The notes under the pieces are model-generated. The model was not told the origin of the DNA and searched no databases. It saw only the letters and a program-made list of their open reading frames with translations. The position numbers and the translations under genes were made by a program. Below are positions 25,297 through 34,013 of a stretch of 64,000 nucleotides of DNA, in pieces. The stretch comes from Paludisphaera rhizosphaerae. Its GTDB lineage: Bacteria; Planctomycetota; Planctomycetia; Isosphaerales; Isosphaeraceae. Position 1 is the first letter of the stretch. Every line of letters starts with the position of its first letter. Location: NCBI RefSeq assembly GCF_011065895.1, contig NZ_JAALCR010000019.1, forward strand, positions 1 through 64,000, given 5' to 3'.

Positions 25297-27144
25297 ATGC
25301 CGGACAAACAACCTGGGCGAGTCCTCAAGGACATCGAATCGCTGTTCGGCGGGGGGATCGTCGCGGGGAAGGACGACGATCAGCTCCTGGAGCGGTTCGC
25401 GTCGCGACGCGACGAGGCGGCTTTCGACGCCATCGTGGCGGCGCACGGCCCGATGGTCCTGGCCGTCTGCCGACGCGTCCTGGCCAACCCCAGCGACGTC
25501 GAGGACGCCTTCCAGGCGACGTTCCTGGTCCTGGCCCGCAAGGCTCGCTCGATCCGCGCGGGGACGAGCCTGGGCGGATGGCTTCGCCGGGTGGCGCACC
25601 GGGTCGCGGTCGAGGTGAACCGAGACGCGATCCGGCGTCGGGTCCGCGAGGCGACGGCCGCGGCCTTGTCGTCCGCCGATCGCCACGGCCACGTCCCGGA
25701 CGACTTCCGGCCGGCCCTCCACGAGGAGATCGGCCGCCTCCCTGAGAGGCTCCGCCGGCCCGTCGTCCTCTGCTATCTGGAGGGGATGACGCAGGAGGAC
25801 GCCGCCGCCGAACTCCGTTGGAGCGGCGCGACGCTGCGACGGCGGCTGGCCGCGGCCCGGGAGCGGCTTCGCTCGCGGCTGGAACGCCGGGGGCTCTCGC
25901 CGTCGTCGTCGCCCCTCGCAGCGCCGCTCGCCGACCACGTCACGACGGTCGTACCGCAGGCCTTGGCGAGGGCCACCACCAGGGCCGCTTCCGCTCTCAT
26001 CCTGGGAAGAACCGCCACCGCCCCCGTCGCGCTGATGCTCAGCCGGCGCGTGCTGAGGATCCTGCTCATGACGCAGCTCAAGGCCATCGCCAAGATCGTC
26101 CCGACGAGCGTCGCCGCCGCCTGCTTCGCCACGGGGCTCGTCGCGGCCCTGCACGGCGGGGCCGACGCCCCGGGGATCAAGCGGGCGCAAGCCGCCGCCC
26201 GAAACCTCACGGTCGCCGAGGTCCGGTCGAAGGCCGTCACACTCACCCAGTCTTTCGCCTGCCAGATTCATGCCAATCGGCACATCGGTTTCCGCTCCCT
26301 GGAGGATGGAGACCTCCGCGAGATTCGGGTCAAGGAGGGACAGAAGGTGAAGCAGGGCGAGCTGATGTTCAAGCTCGACCCGGCCCCCTTCCAGGCTCGC
26401 TTGGACACGGCGTCGGCCGACGTCAAGCTGGCGCAGGCGGAGTTGGACAAGGTCAAAAAGCTGTTCGAGAACAAGGCGGCCGCCGAGGCCGAGGTTCGGA
26501 CTTCCGAGACGAAGCTGGCCGAGGCCGAAGCCAGGGAGAAGTCGGCGAAGGCCGACCTGGAATACACCGATTTGAAGGCGCCGTTCGAGGGCGTCATCGG
26601 GCGACTCGATCGCGAGAAGTTAGGCCCCGTTCGTGAGGGCGAGCCCCTCACAACCCTGACCGACAACACCGTGATGTGGGTCTATTTCAATCTGCCTGAA
26701 GAACTCTATCGCCAATACATGGCCGACCGGGATCGGAATCGACTGAAACCTTCCTTCGAGCTGATGCCGGCTGGCGAGAAGAAGTTTCCCCAGGCCGGCA
26801 AGCTCGGCGCGATCGAGCCCGAGGCCGCCAAGAAGACCGGGCCCATCGCGTTCCGCGTCGATTTCCCGAACCCGGACGGCACCCTGCATCACGGCCAGAC
26901 CGGCACGATCCTTTACAGCCGGGTGGAGGACGACGCGATCGTCGTGCCCCGGCGAGCGACCCTCGAAGTCTCGGGCAAGCGGTATGTCTACGTCGTGGCC
27001 AAGGACGGCGTCGCGCATCGCCGCGAGATCACCGTCCGGGCCGAGGTGGACGACCTGTTCGTCATCAAGGATGGAGTCGCCGTGGGCGAAAGCATCGTCG
27101 TGGACGGGGTCAAACAGGTCCATGATGGAGAGAAGGTGAAGTGA
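25297..27144 (+). CDS. ECF sigma factor fused to RND-type periplasmic adaptor
   Basis: 615 residues, one intact frame. Residues about 25-205 are an ECF sigma factor (QLLERFASRRDEAAF, DVEDAFQATFLVLARKARS in region 2; LPERLRRPVVLCYLEGMTQE and LRWSGATLRRRLAAARERL in region 4). A hydrophobic segment near 265-285 (VPTSVAAACFATGLVAALHG) would span the membrane. Residues about 315-615 are a membrane-fusion (HlyD/AcrA) domain: DLREIRVKEGQKVKQGELMF and FKLDPAPFQARLDTA (lipoyl), a coiled-coil hairpin, then YTDLKAPFEGVIGRL and a beta-barrel end. So a transcription factor is tethered to an envelope-spanning adaptor. No RND pump or anti-sigma gene lies next to it. Confidence 0.9.
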   Translation: MPDKQPGRVLKDIESLFGGGIVAGKDDDQLLERFASRRDEAAFDAIVAAHGPMVLAVCRRVLANPSDVEDAFQATFLVLARKARSIRAGTSLGGWLRRVAHRVAVEVNRDAIRRRVREATAAALSSADRHGHVPDDFRPALHEEIGRLPERLRRPVVLCYLEGMTQEDAAAELRWSGATLRRRLAAARERLRSRLERRGLSPSSSPLAAPLADHVTTVVPQALARATTRAASALILGRTATAPVALMLSRRVLRILLMTQLKAIAKIVPTSVAAACFATGLVAALHGGADAPGIKRAQAAARNLTVAEVRSKAVTLTQSFACQIHANRHIGFRSLEDGDLREIRVKEGQKVKQGELMFKLDPAPFQARLDTASADVKLAQAELDKVKKLFENKAAAEAEVRTSETKLAEAEAREKSAKADLEYTDLKAPFEGVIGRLDREKLGPVREGEPLTTLTDNTVMWVYFNLPEELYRQYMADRDRNRLKPSFELMPAGEKKFPQAGKLGAIEPEAAKKTGPIAFRVDFPNPDGTLHHGQTGTILYSRVEDDAIVVPRRATLEVSGKRYVYVVAKDGVAHRREITVRAEVDDLFVIKDGVAVGESIVVDGVKQVHDGEKVK

Positions 27145-27157
27145 GGTCGGCCGATGT

Positions 27158-27174
27158 CACCGGCTTTGCCGGTG
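27158..27174 (+). terminator. Short hairpin after the sigma-adaptor gene
   Basis: CACCGGC and GCCGGTG pair around TTT, 14 bp after the stop. There is no clear T run, so termination is plausible, not certain. Confidence 0.4.
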
Positions 27175-27229
27175 GTGCCGACGCTGAAGCGATCCGTCGA
27201 CGCGCCATCGTCACAAGATCGAACGACAT

Positions 27230-27320
27230 GGCTCCTCCCCTGCCCCAACTCAAGCTCGATCTCCTGCAGGCGATCGACGACCCGCGATCGAACGCCCCGC
27301 GCCTGACCTACGCCGGCTGA
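27230..27320 (+). pseudogene. Possible relic of a TIGR02996-type repeat-companion domain
   Basis: The 30-codon frame ATG..TGA reads LKLDLLQAIDDPRSNAPR then LTYAG. This resembles the start of the TIGR02996 domain common in planctomycetes (LL..I..P.DD.PRL.YADWL). A stop replaces the expected DWL part. Weak similarity by eye only. Confidence 0.3.
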
Positions 27321-27369
27321 CCGACCGAGAACGGCCATGAACTGCTGACCCGGTTCATGAAATGGTATA

Positions 27370-27638
27370 GACGTCTCGTAGACCGCCGGCCTTATCAAGT
27401 CGGCCTCGGCGATCCGCTCGACATCGAAGCCGGCGGCGCGGACGTCGCGGATCGCGGACAGGATCGCGGTTACGGCGGACTCGGCTTCGCGGCCGAAGAT
27501 GACGCTGAGGCGGCATTCGCTGACGCCGGTCGTCCCGTCGTCGCAGCCGGCTTCCGGGAACCTCCCCACCATCTCGTCCGTCAGGTCCTCCTTGTCCCAG
27601 GCGCTGCGAAGGACCAGCGTGAATTCGTAGGTGTTCAT
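27370..27638 (-). pseudogene. Small DNA-binding-partner-like protein, 3' end lost
   Basis: Starts MNTYEFTLVLRSAWDKEDL and continues AGCDDGTTGVSECRLSVIF, REAESAVTAILSAIRDVRAA and VERIAEADLI. The first 85 residues look like a small family in which an antitoxin-like N-terminal domain is followed by a helix-turn-helix. Here the frame passes into unrelated sequence and reads antisense into the sigma-adaptor gene to 26988, so the natural C-terminus is probably gone. Confidence 0.5.
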
Positions 27639-27876
27639 GAGATTCCACCTGCCGGGCCGAGGTCCTGCTCCCTTCCGGTGTGCGTGCAGCGGTCGACGTG
27701 CTTGCAGATTTCCCGAGCGTGCCTGAACGAGTCGCGCGGTGTGGAATAGATCGCAACCCGACAACCGTCGCGTTCCTCGTGGGAGTAGTCTGGTAGGGTG
27801 GACACCGCCCACCAACCACGAGTCGTTATTCGACCGTATATTCAACCACCGAGGTCTTAATGCCGAGGAACCGCTT

Positions 27877-28935
27877 TCAAGCGGGTAGGGACACGCCGGT
27901 ACTCGCCTTGAATTCGTCGTTGTCGATGACCTCGCCACTCTCGTTGGTCATCTCCGCCGTGAACACGAACTCCTTTTCAAGCCCCGTGTCACGCATGTTT
28001 ATGTGGATCCAGTTGGGGAAGGACCATCCGGCCTGCTCGGTGAGGTCTGGAACCGGGAGGATGACCTCCTTGCCGATCCTGGTAAGCTCGCCCGGGACTG
28101 GTGGCATAGGAAACACGAAGGACAAGTGCGGCAGCACGAGTTCTACAACGAACCTCGGACAGGGGATTCCTGACCGCCTCTGATGCCAAAGGCGGATGGT
28201 GGGGTGTCTGGCGGCTGTAAAACTTGTGGCGATGTTCCCCATGGCGAAGCCGCCGATAATTCCTTCCATGGTCGCTTGTTTCTCGATCAGCCAACGACGG
28301 ACATGGCCGTATCGAAATAGCTCTCCTGGAGGAAGGATCGAGAAGCCAATCTTCACCAGTGCTCGATAAACCTCAAGCCACTTGAAGGGCTCTGCGCGGA
28401 GATGATACGAATGCTTCCCGAGTTCTTCATCCCTTTGAACGTTCCCCGAGCCAGCCTTATCGAGGATGACGAAGCAGCCTTTGCCCCGATTGAACCAGAT
28501 CTGGGTGGCCTTGTCTTTCGACTTGAACTTAGGCGACCCTTGCTTACCCCTAATCCCGAGGAAGGATCGCATCGGGAGCGTCATTCGGGCAAGATGGTCC
28601 TCGAAACTGGCGCTAAAGGCCTGGTTGCACTTGTCGCACTCGTCGAAGGAGAGCAGGTATCGACTGCCCAGGCATTCCGGTATGGCATGTGACCTGTGTG
28701 AGAATTTGACGTCTGGCCGCGAGCGAAGGCAGTACCGGCAAACGCGTCCGGACGAAGGTATAGGTCGTGAATTCGTCCGTTTCGACAGGTCGATGCTCAG
28801 GACCGCCCTGTAGTTCAGCTTGAGGATCAAGCTATGGTGGGCTTGCTGAATGTCTTCTGGCGTCACGATGAGACGTCGCGACCGATGCGCGCGAGCCTGG
28901 GCTTCAAATTGAACCTGCTCGTGAGTCGGAATCAC
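27877..28935 (-). CDS. HNH-type endonuclease-like protein
   Basis: 352 residues from GTG, with AGGAG six bases upstream. A zinc/HNH-like core lies near 66-112: CRYCLRSRPDVKFSHRSH, AIPECLGSRYLLSFDECD and KCNQAF, i.e. CxxC, a His-rich turn HAIPE, and CDKC, matching HNH_5-type nucleases. The remainder has no recognised domain. Codons and AT content differ from the neighbours, suggesting transfer. Such stand-alone HNH proteins are often defence or restriction related, which is inference here. Confidence 0.75.
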   Translation of the reverse strand: MIPTHEQVQFEAQARAHRSRRLIVTPEDIQQAHHSLILKLNYRAVLSIDLSKRTNSRPIPSSGRVCRYCLRSRPDVKFSHRSHAIPECLGSRYLLSFDECDKCNQAFSASFEDHLARMTLPMRSFLGIRGKQGSPKFKSKDKATQIWFNRGKGCFVILDKAGSGNVQRDEELGKHSYHLRAEPFKWLEVYRALVKIGFSILPPGELFRYGHVRRWLIEKQATMEGIIGGFAMGNIATSFTAARHPTIRLWHQRRSGIPCPRFVVELVLPHLSFVFPMPPVPGELTRIGKEVILPVPDLTEQAGWSFPNWIHINMRDTGLEKEFVFTAEMTNESGEVIDNDEFKASTGVSLPA

Positions 28936-29032
28936 GGGTGTCTCCTCATCGGCTTGGGGTTCTCCTTCATTTTACACCAAGACGGGGTCTAGGAGACGTA
29001 GGTTCACTGCATTGGAATCGCCGGAGGCCGCC

Positions 29033-29617
29033 ATGGACCCTATCTTCTTCGAGACCCCCGCCGCCTTCCGGGCATGGCTCGCGGAGCACCACGCCACGGC
29101 TGACTTCCTCTGGGTCGGCTTTCACAGGAAGGGCTCCCAAAGGGACGGCATCACCTGGCCCGAGTCCGTGGACGAGGCGTTGTGCTTCGGCTGGATCGAC
29201 GGCGTCCGCAAGACCATCGACGCCCAGAGCTACATGATCCGTTTCACGCGACGGAAATCGGGCAGCGTCTGGAGCAACGTAAACGTGAGCCGGGTCCAGG
29301 CCCTGGATGAACTCGGGAGGATGCGGCCCGAAGGGCTCGCCGCATTCCAGGCCCGTAAGGAAGCCCGGTCGGGCATCTACTCTCACGAGCAGAAGGACGT
29401 CGACCTGCCCGAGCCCTACCAGGGGCTCCTGCGGGAGAATGCGGCGGCCTTCGGATTCCTCGAGCGCCAGGCGCCCTCGTACCGGAAGGCCGCCCTCTGG
29501 TGGGTGGCCGGCGCCAAGAAGGAAGAGACCAGGCGCAGGCGGTTCGACTCGCTGATCGAGCATTCAGCCTGGGGCGAAAAACTGCCGCACCTCCTGTGGA
29601 AGAAGGCCTCGGACTGA
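29033..29617 (+). CDS. YdeI/OmpD-associated family protein
   Basis: 194 residues from MDPIFFETPAAFRAWLAEHH; GGAGG lies upstream of this ATG. Family signatures: FLWVGFHRKGS, VDEALCFGWIDGVRKTID, MIRFTRRKSGSVWSNVN, and a C-terminal helical part ending LWKKASD. YdeI-type proteins are linked in the literature to protection against cationic peptides/bacteriocins; the mechanism is unclear. Monocistronic. Confidence 0.9.
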   Translation: MDPIFFETPAAFRAWLAEHHATADFLWVGFHRKGSQRDGITWPESVDEALCFGWIDGVRKTIDAQSYMIRFTRRKSGSVWSNVNVSRVQALDELGRMRPEGLAAFQARKEARSGIYSHEQKDVDLPEPYQGLLRENAAAFGFLERQAPSYRKAALWWVAGAKKEETRRRRFDSLIEHSAWGEKLPHLLWKKASD

Positions 29618-30299
29618 AGTGAGAGTTTGTTGGTACGGAGCGACCGACGAGGTCCATCAAAGGCCGGTCCCGCGCCGGTGGGAGAGACGGGCAAGTCAGT
29701 GTCAGGTCGAACGCCACGAAGGTGAGACGCAGACACCTTGAGAATCGTGCCCTGCGAGCGATTCTCCCGAAGGCGACCCTTCTGCTCTCGAAGCTGTTTT
29801 TCCGGAAAACCCGGGGATTAACACAGCCAAGCGATTCCCCGCCTCAGAGGCGGTCTTGTCGCAACGACTGAATACCAAAGATTTGTGGCTTGGCTTCGTG
29901 GCTTTCAGGAGCGACCTCTTACCCCTTCATCCTCGGCCCCGTCATCGCCGCCTCAACCGGCCGGTCGTGGGAGTTTCCCGAGATTTCCGCTGGGGGCGAT
30001 CGGGTGGCAGGACGCCCCGATCGGCGGTCAGGAGTCCGCACGGCATTTGCCCGCGACTCGCACGGGCCATGGACCGTCTGACCCGCCGTCCGTGACCTCG
30101 CCGATCGGGCGGATCCGCGATCGCGAGGCCCGACCGTGGACGCTCGCTCGATCATTCGGCGGGAAGTTCACGTCTCCGCCGGGTGTGTCCTATGTTGGCT
30201 AGAGTCGGCCGCGGAACCGCGCCTGCCGAGAACCGCCGCGACTTTCACCCCAGATCTCCGCGCGTACCGACGCGCTTCTCCGAACGAGGATCGACCCTG
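29618..30299. other. 680 bp without a gene
   Basis: Only short frames without protein character. It contains the hairpin at 29740-29766 and presumably the promoter of the repeat protein that follows. Confidence 0.5.
29740..29766. terminator. Hairpin, possible terminator of the ydeI-like gene
   Basis: GAGAATCG and CGATTCTC form a perfect 8-bp stem around 11 bases. No T run follows. Confidence 0.35.
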
Positions 30300-33200
30300 A
30301 TGTGGCGCATCGGCACGTTCGTCGACCAGTGGTTGCTGTCCGGCCGATCGATCCGGCTCGTCTCGAAGCGTAGGCCGCCGAGGCGCGCGCCGATCGGCAA
30401 GCGGCCCGAGCTGGAGGCGGTCGAAGCGCGAATCCTCCTTAGCGCGGCGGATGTCGCGATGATCCGGGCGACGCCGTTCGAAGTCCATCGACTCGCGAAG
30501 TCTTCGGTCCAGATCACCGAGGTCCACGGCGTCATGATCGGAAACCGTCGGGCCGTGCTGATGGCGACGCTCACATCGAACGGCGGACCTCTGGTCGGTC
30601 AGACGGTCGCTTTCCGGCTCGGTGATCGCATCGTCGGCCGGGCGAAGACCGACTCCCACGGTGTGGCGACGCTGACGAACGTCCAGTTCGGTCGCCTGAA
30701 GTTCAACAATTCTCTCGCCAATACGGTCGTCGCCGTCTTCAGGGGGAACGCCAACCTGAGGCCGGCCGTCCGACGCGGGGCGCTGACGATCGGTCAGGCG
30801 ACCTCGACCCTGGCCGACGTGACGGGGACCGGCGTCTACGGGGGGACGGCGACGTTCTCGACCACCCTCAGCTCCAACGGCGCGGCGGTCTCCGGCAAGG
30901 TGGTCAGCTTCGTGCTCGACGGGAGGACCGTCGGCGCAGCCACGACCGACGCGAAGGGCGTGGCGACCCTTTCCGGCGTCGGCCTTGCCGGCCTGGACGC
31001 CGGGACCTACGGCATCACGGCCAGGTTCGCCGGTGACGCTGATTCCCCCCAGGCGATCGCCTCCGGCTCGCTGACGATCGCCAAGGCCGCCGCATCGATC
31101 ACCCTGGGCGGCCTGTCGCGGACATACCAGGGGGCCGGCGAGGTCACGGCCACGACCTTACCGGCCGGGCTGCCGATCTCCCTCTCCTACACCGACGCCA
31201 GCGGCAACGCGGTCGCCCGGCCGGTGGGGGTGGGCGCCTATACCGTCACGGCGACGATCACCGACAAGAACTACAGCGGCACGGCCGTCGGCACATTGGT
31301 CGTCTCGCCCGCGGTGCTGAGCGTCTCCGGCGTCGTCGCCATGAACAAGACGTATGACGGAACGACCGCGGCGACGATCGACGCCGGGCATGCCGTGCTC
31401 GCGGGCCTGGCCGCGGGCGACTCGGTCGCGATCGACGCGTCGCACGTCGTGGCTAGCTTCGACGGCGCGGGCGTCGGCGTGAATCGGCCCGTCGCGATCA
31501 CCGGCCTGATGCTGACCGGCCCTGACGCGAGCAACTACGTCCTCTCGAATGCGGCGACCACCGCCCTCGCCTCCATCACGCCGAAGGCCCTGACCGTCTC
31601 GGGGATCACGGCGAATGGCAAGGTCTACGACGGCACGACCGCCGCGGCTATCGACGCGAGCGGCGCGAGCCTCACCGGCGTGGTCGCGGGCGATTCCGTG
31701 GCCCTTGCCGGCCATGACGCCGTCGGATTCTTCTCCTCGAAGTCGGCGGGCGTGAACAAGACGGTGGTGATCGCCGGCCTCTCCCTCTCGGGCTCCGACG
31801 CGAGCAATTACACCATCGGCACGCCCACGGCGACCGCGACGATCGCGCCGAAGGCGCTGGCCGTCGCCGGGATCACGGCCCAGGACAAGGTCTACGACGG
31901 CGCGACCGCCGCAACGCTCGACACAACCGGCGCGAGCCTCACCGGCGTGATCGCGGGCGACTCGGTGGGGATCGACGACTCCGCCTCGATCGGAAGCTTC
32001 GCTGACAAGAACGTCGGCGGGGCCAAGACGGTGGTGATCGACGGCCTGGTCCTTACCGGGGCCGACGCCGGCAACTACGTCCCGGTCTCCACGTCGGCGA
32101 CCAGCGCGAGCATCACGCCGAAGGCCCTGACCGTCTCGGGGATCACGGCGTCTGACAAGGTGTATGACGGCACGACGGCCGCCATGTTCGACGCCTCGGC
32201 CGCCTCGCTCAACGGCATGGTCGCGGGCGACGTCGTGACGATTGACGCCTCGGGCGTCTCCGCCGCGTTCGCCGACAAGAACGTCGGCAACGGCAAGGCG
32301 GTCACGGTCGCCGGCCTGGCCCTCAACGGAGTCGCCGCGAGCAACTACACCATCACGGCCCCCTCCATCACCGCCAGCATCACGCCCAGGGCGCTCGGCG
32401 TCACCGGCGTCACGGCGTACTCGAAGGTCTATAACGGCACCACGAACGCGACCTACTTCACGAATATGCCGCATGTGACCGGCGCAGTCGGCGGGGACAG
32501 CGTGACCCTCACGGGCCTGGGGGCCGCCTCGTTCGCCGATAAGAACGTCGGCAACGGCAAGGCGATCACGTTCGCCACCCCGAGCATCGGCGGGTTGGAC
32601 GCGGGCAACTACACGTTCCATCCGACGATCACGGGCAACATCACGCCGGCCGAGATCACCGTCTCGGGGATCACTGCGAGTAACAAGGTCTACGACGGCA
32701 CGACCGACGCTGACCTGGACCTCGGCGGCGTGTCCTACACCGGCGTCGTCGTCGGCGACGATGTGACGATCGACGATTCTTCGGCCGTCGGCCGATTCGA
32801 CGACAAGAACGTCGGCGCCGGCAAGGCCGTCTCCATCGACGGGCTGACCAAGGTCGGGGCCGACGCCGGCAACTACATCTTCCAGTTCTCGCCAGGGGTC
32901 ACGGCCGACGTCACGCCGAAGACCGTACACGCCAACGGTTTCACCGCGACGAATCGGGCCTACAACGGCGCCGTCGGCGTCGCGGTCGGGGCCGGGACGA
33001 TCTCCCTCGACGCGAGCGACGTCGTCGTGGGCGACCAGGTCTCCTTCGATGCCTCGACGGCGGGCTCCGGCGTCGGCGTGATGGCCGACGCGAACGCCGG
33101 CGCCGGCAAGACCGTGACGATCACCGGCCTTGGACTGACCGGGGCCGACGCCGGCAACTACACGATCGTCGCGAGCACGACCGTCGACATCGCCAGGGCG

Positions 33201-34013
33201 ACGCTCACGCTCTCGGGCGTGACGGCGAGCAAGGTTTACGACGGCACGACCGCCGCGACGCTCGACACGGACGGCGCATCGCTCTCGGGCGTGATCGGCT
33301 CGGATGATGTGATGCTGGACGCCTCGACGGCGACCGGCTCGTTCGCCGACAAGAACGTCGGCGCCGGCAAGGCGCTCACGGTCGCCGGCTTCAATCTGTC
33401 TGGCGCCGACGCGGCAAACTATACGCTCGCCGTCTCGCCGCTCATGGGAAGCATCGAATCGAGGGTGCTGCACATCGACGGCTTCACCGCGACCGACCGG
33501 ACTTACGACGGAACGAGCGCCGTCAGCGTGGAGGCCGATGGGATCGGCTTCGAAATGGGTGACCTCGTTGTCGGCGACGACGTCTCCCTCGACGCCTCGT
33601 CGCTCAGCTCCATCGTCGGCGCGATGGCCAACAAGAACGCAGGCAGTAACAAGACGGTAACGATCACCGGCCTGGCAATCACCGGCGCGGACGCGGGCAA
33701 CTATACCATCGTGGCAACGACCCTCGTGAACATTTCCAAGGCGACCCTCACGGTCACGGGGATCCCGAACCTCACCAAGAACTACGACGGCAACCAGTAT
33801 TTCGTCTCGATCAACACGTCTGGCGCGTCGCTCAATGGGATCATCGGCGGCGACAGCGTCATGCTCAATACGTCGGGAGTGTTCGGCGTCTCCACCTCGG
33901 CGAACGTCGGCACCTGGAACGTGTTTATCAACGGTTTGGCGCTCGGCGGCATGGATGCGGGAAATTACAACTTCGGCACCGTCATCGTGAGCGGCACAAT
34001 CGTCGGCCCGTGA
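30300..34013 (+). CDS. Large secreted YDG/MBG-repeat protein with LEPR-XLL-like N-terminus
   Basis: 1237 residues from the ATG after CGAGGA. The N-terminus carries LEAVEARILLSAAD, a variant of the planctomycete LEPR-XLL motif found at the start of exported giant proteins. Two Ig-like (Big-type) domains follow (about 70-265), then an MBG-type segment, then ten copies of an approximately 85-residue YDG repeat. Each starts K.YDGTTAA (variants YNGTTNA, YDGNQYF) and ends with LSGADAGNYT-like words. The repeats end within a few residues of the stop. Probably a cell-surface adhesin or matrix protein. Repeat copies differ in sequence, so they are not a fresh expansion. Confidence 0.9.
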   Translation: MWRIGTFVDQWLLSGRSIRLVSKRRPPRRAPIGKRPELEAVEARILLSAADVAMIRATPFEVHRLAKSSVQITEVHGVMIGNRRAVLMATLTSNGGPLVGQTVAFRLGDRIVGRAKTDSHGVATLTNVQFGRLKFNNSLANTVVAVFRGNANLRPAVRRGALTIGQATSTLADVTGTGVYGGTATFSTTLSSNGAAVSGKVVSFVLDGRTVGAATTDAKGVATLSGVGLAGLDAGTYGITARFAGDADSPQAIASGSLTIAKAAASITLGGLSRTYQGAGEVTATTLPAGLPISLSYTDASGNAVARPVGVGAYTVTATITDKNYSGTAVGTLVVSPAVLSVSGVVAMNKTYDGTTAATIDAGHAVLAGLAAGDSVAIDASHVVASFDGAGVGVNRPVAITGLMLTGPDASNYVLSNAATTALASITPKALTVSGITANGKVYDGTTAAAIDASGASLTGVVAGDSVALAGHDAVGFFSSKSAGVNKTVVIAGLSLSGSDASNYTIGTPTATATIAPKALAVAGITAQDKVYDGATAATLDTTGASLTGVIAGDSVGIDDSASIGSFADKNVGGAKTVVIDGLVLTGADAGNYVPVSTSATSASITPKALTVSGITASDKVYDGTTAAMFDASAASLNGMVAGDVVTIDASGVSAAFADKNVGNGKAVTVAGLALNGVAASNYTITAPSITASITPRALGVTGVTAYSKVYNGTTNATYFTNMPHVTGAVGGDSVTLTGLGAASFADKNVGNGKAITFATPSIGGLDAGNYTFHPTITGNITPAEITVSGITASNKVYDGTTDADLDLGGVSYTGVVVGDDVTIDDSSAVGRFDDKNVGAGKAVSIDGLTKVGADAGNYIFQFSPGVTADVTPKTVHANGFTATNRAYNGAVGVAVGAGTISLDASDVVVGDQVSFDASTAGSGVGVMADANAGAGKTVTITGLGLTGADAGNYTIVASTTVDIARATLTLSGVTASKVYDGTTAATLDTDGASLSGVIGSDDVMLDASTATGSFADKNVGAGKALTVAGFNLSGADAANYTLAVSPLMGSIESRVLHIDGFTATDRTYDGTSAVSVEADGIGFEMGDLVVGDDVSLDASSLSSIVGAMANKNAGSNKTVTITGLAITGADAGNYTIVATTLVNISKATLTVTGIPNLTKNYDGNQYFVSINTSGASLNGIIGGDSVMLNTSGVFGVSTSANVGTWNVFINGLALGGMDAGNYNFGTVIVSGTIVGP

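Noticed and set aside
26988-27370. Continuation of the small minus-strand gene into the sigma-adaptor gene
   Set aside because: This part is antisense to a clear coding region and to the region's hairpin; the natural end of the gene has been lost.
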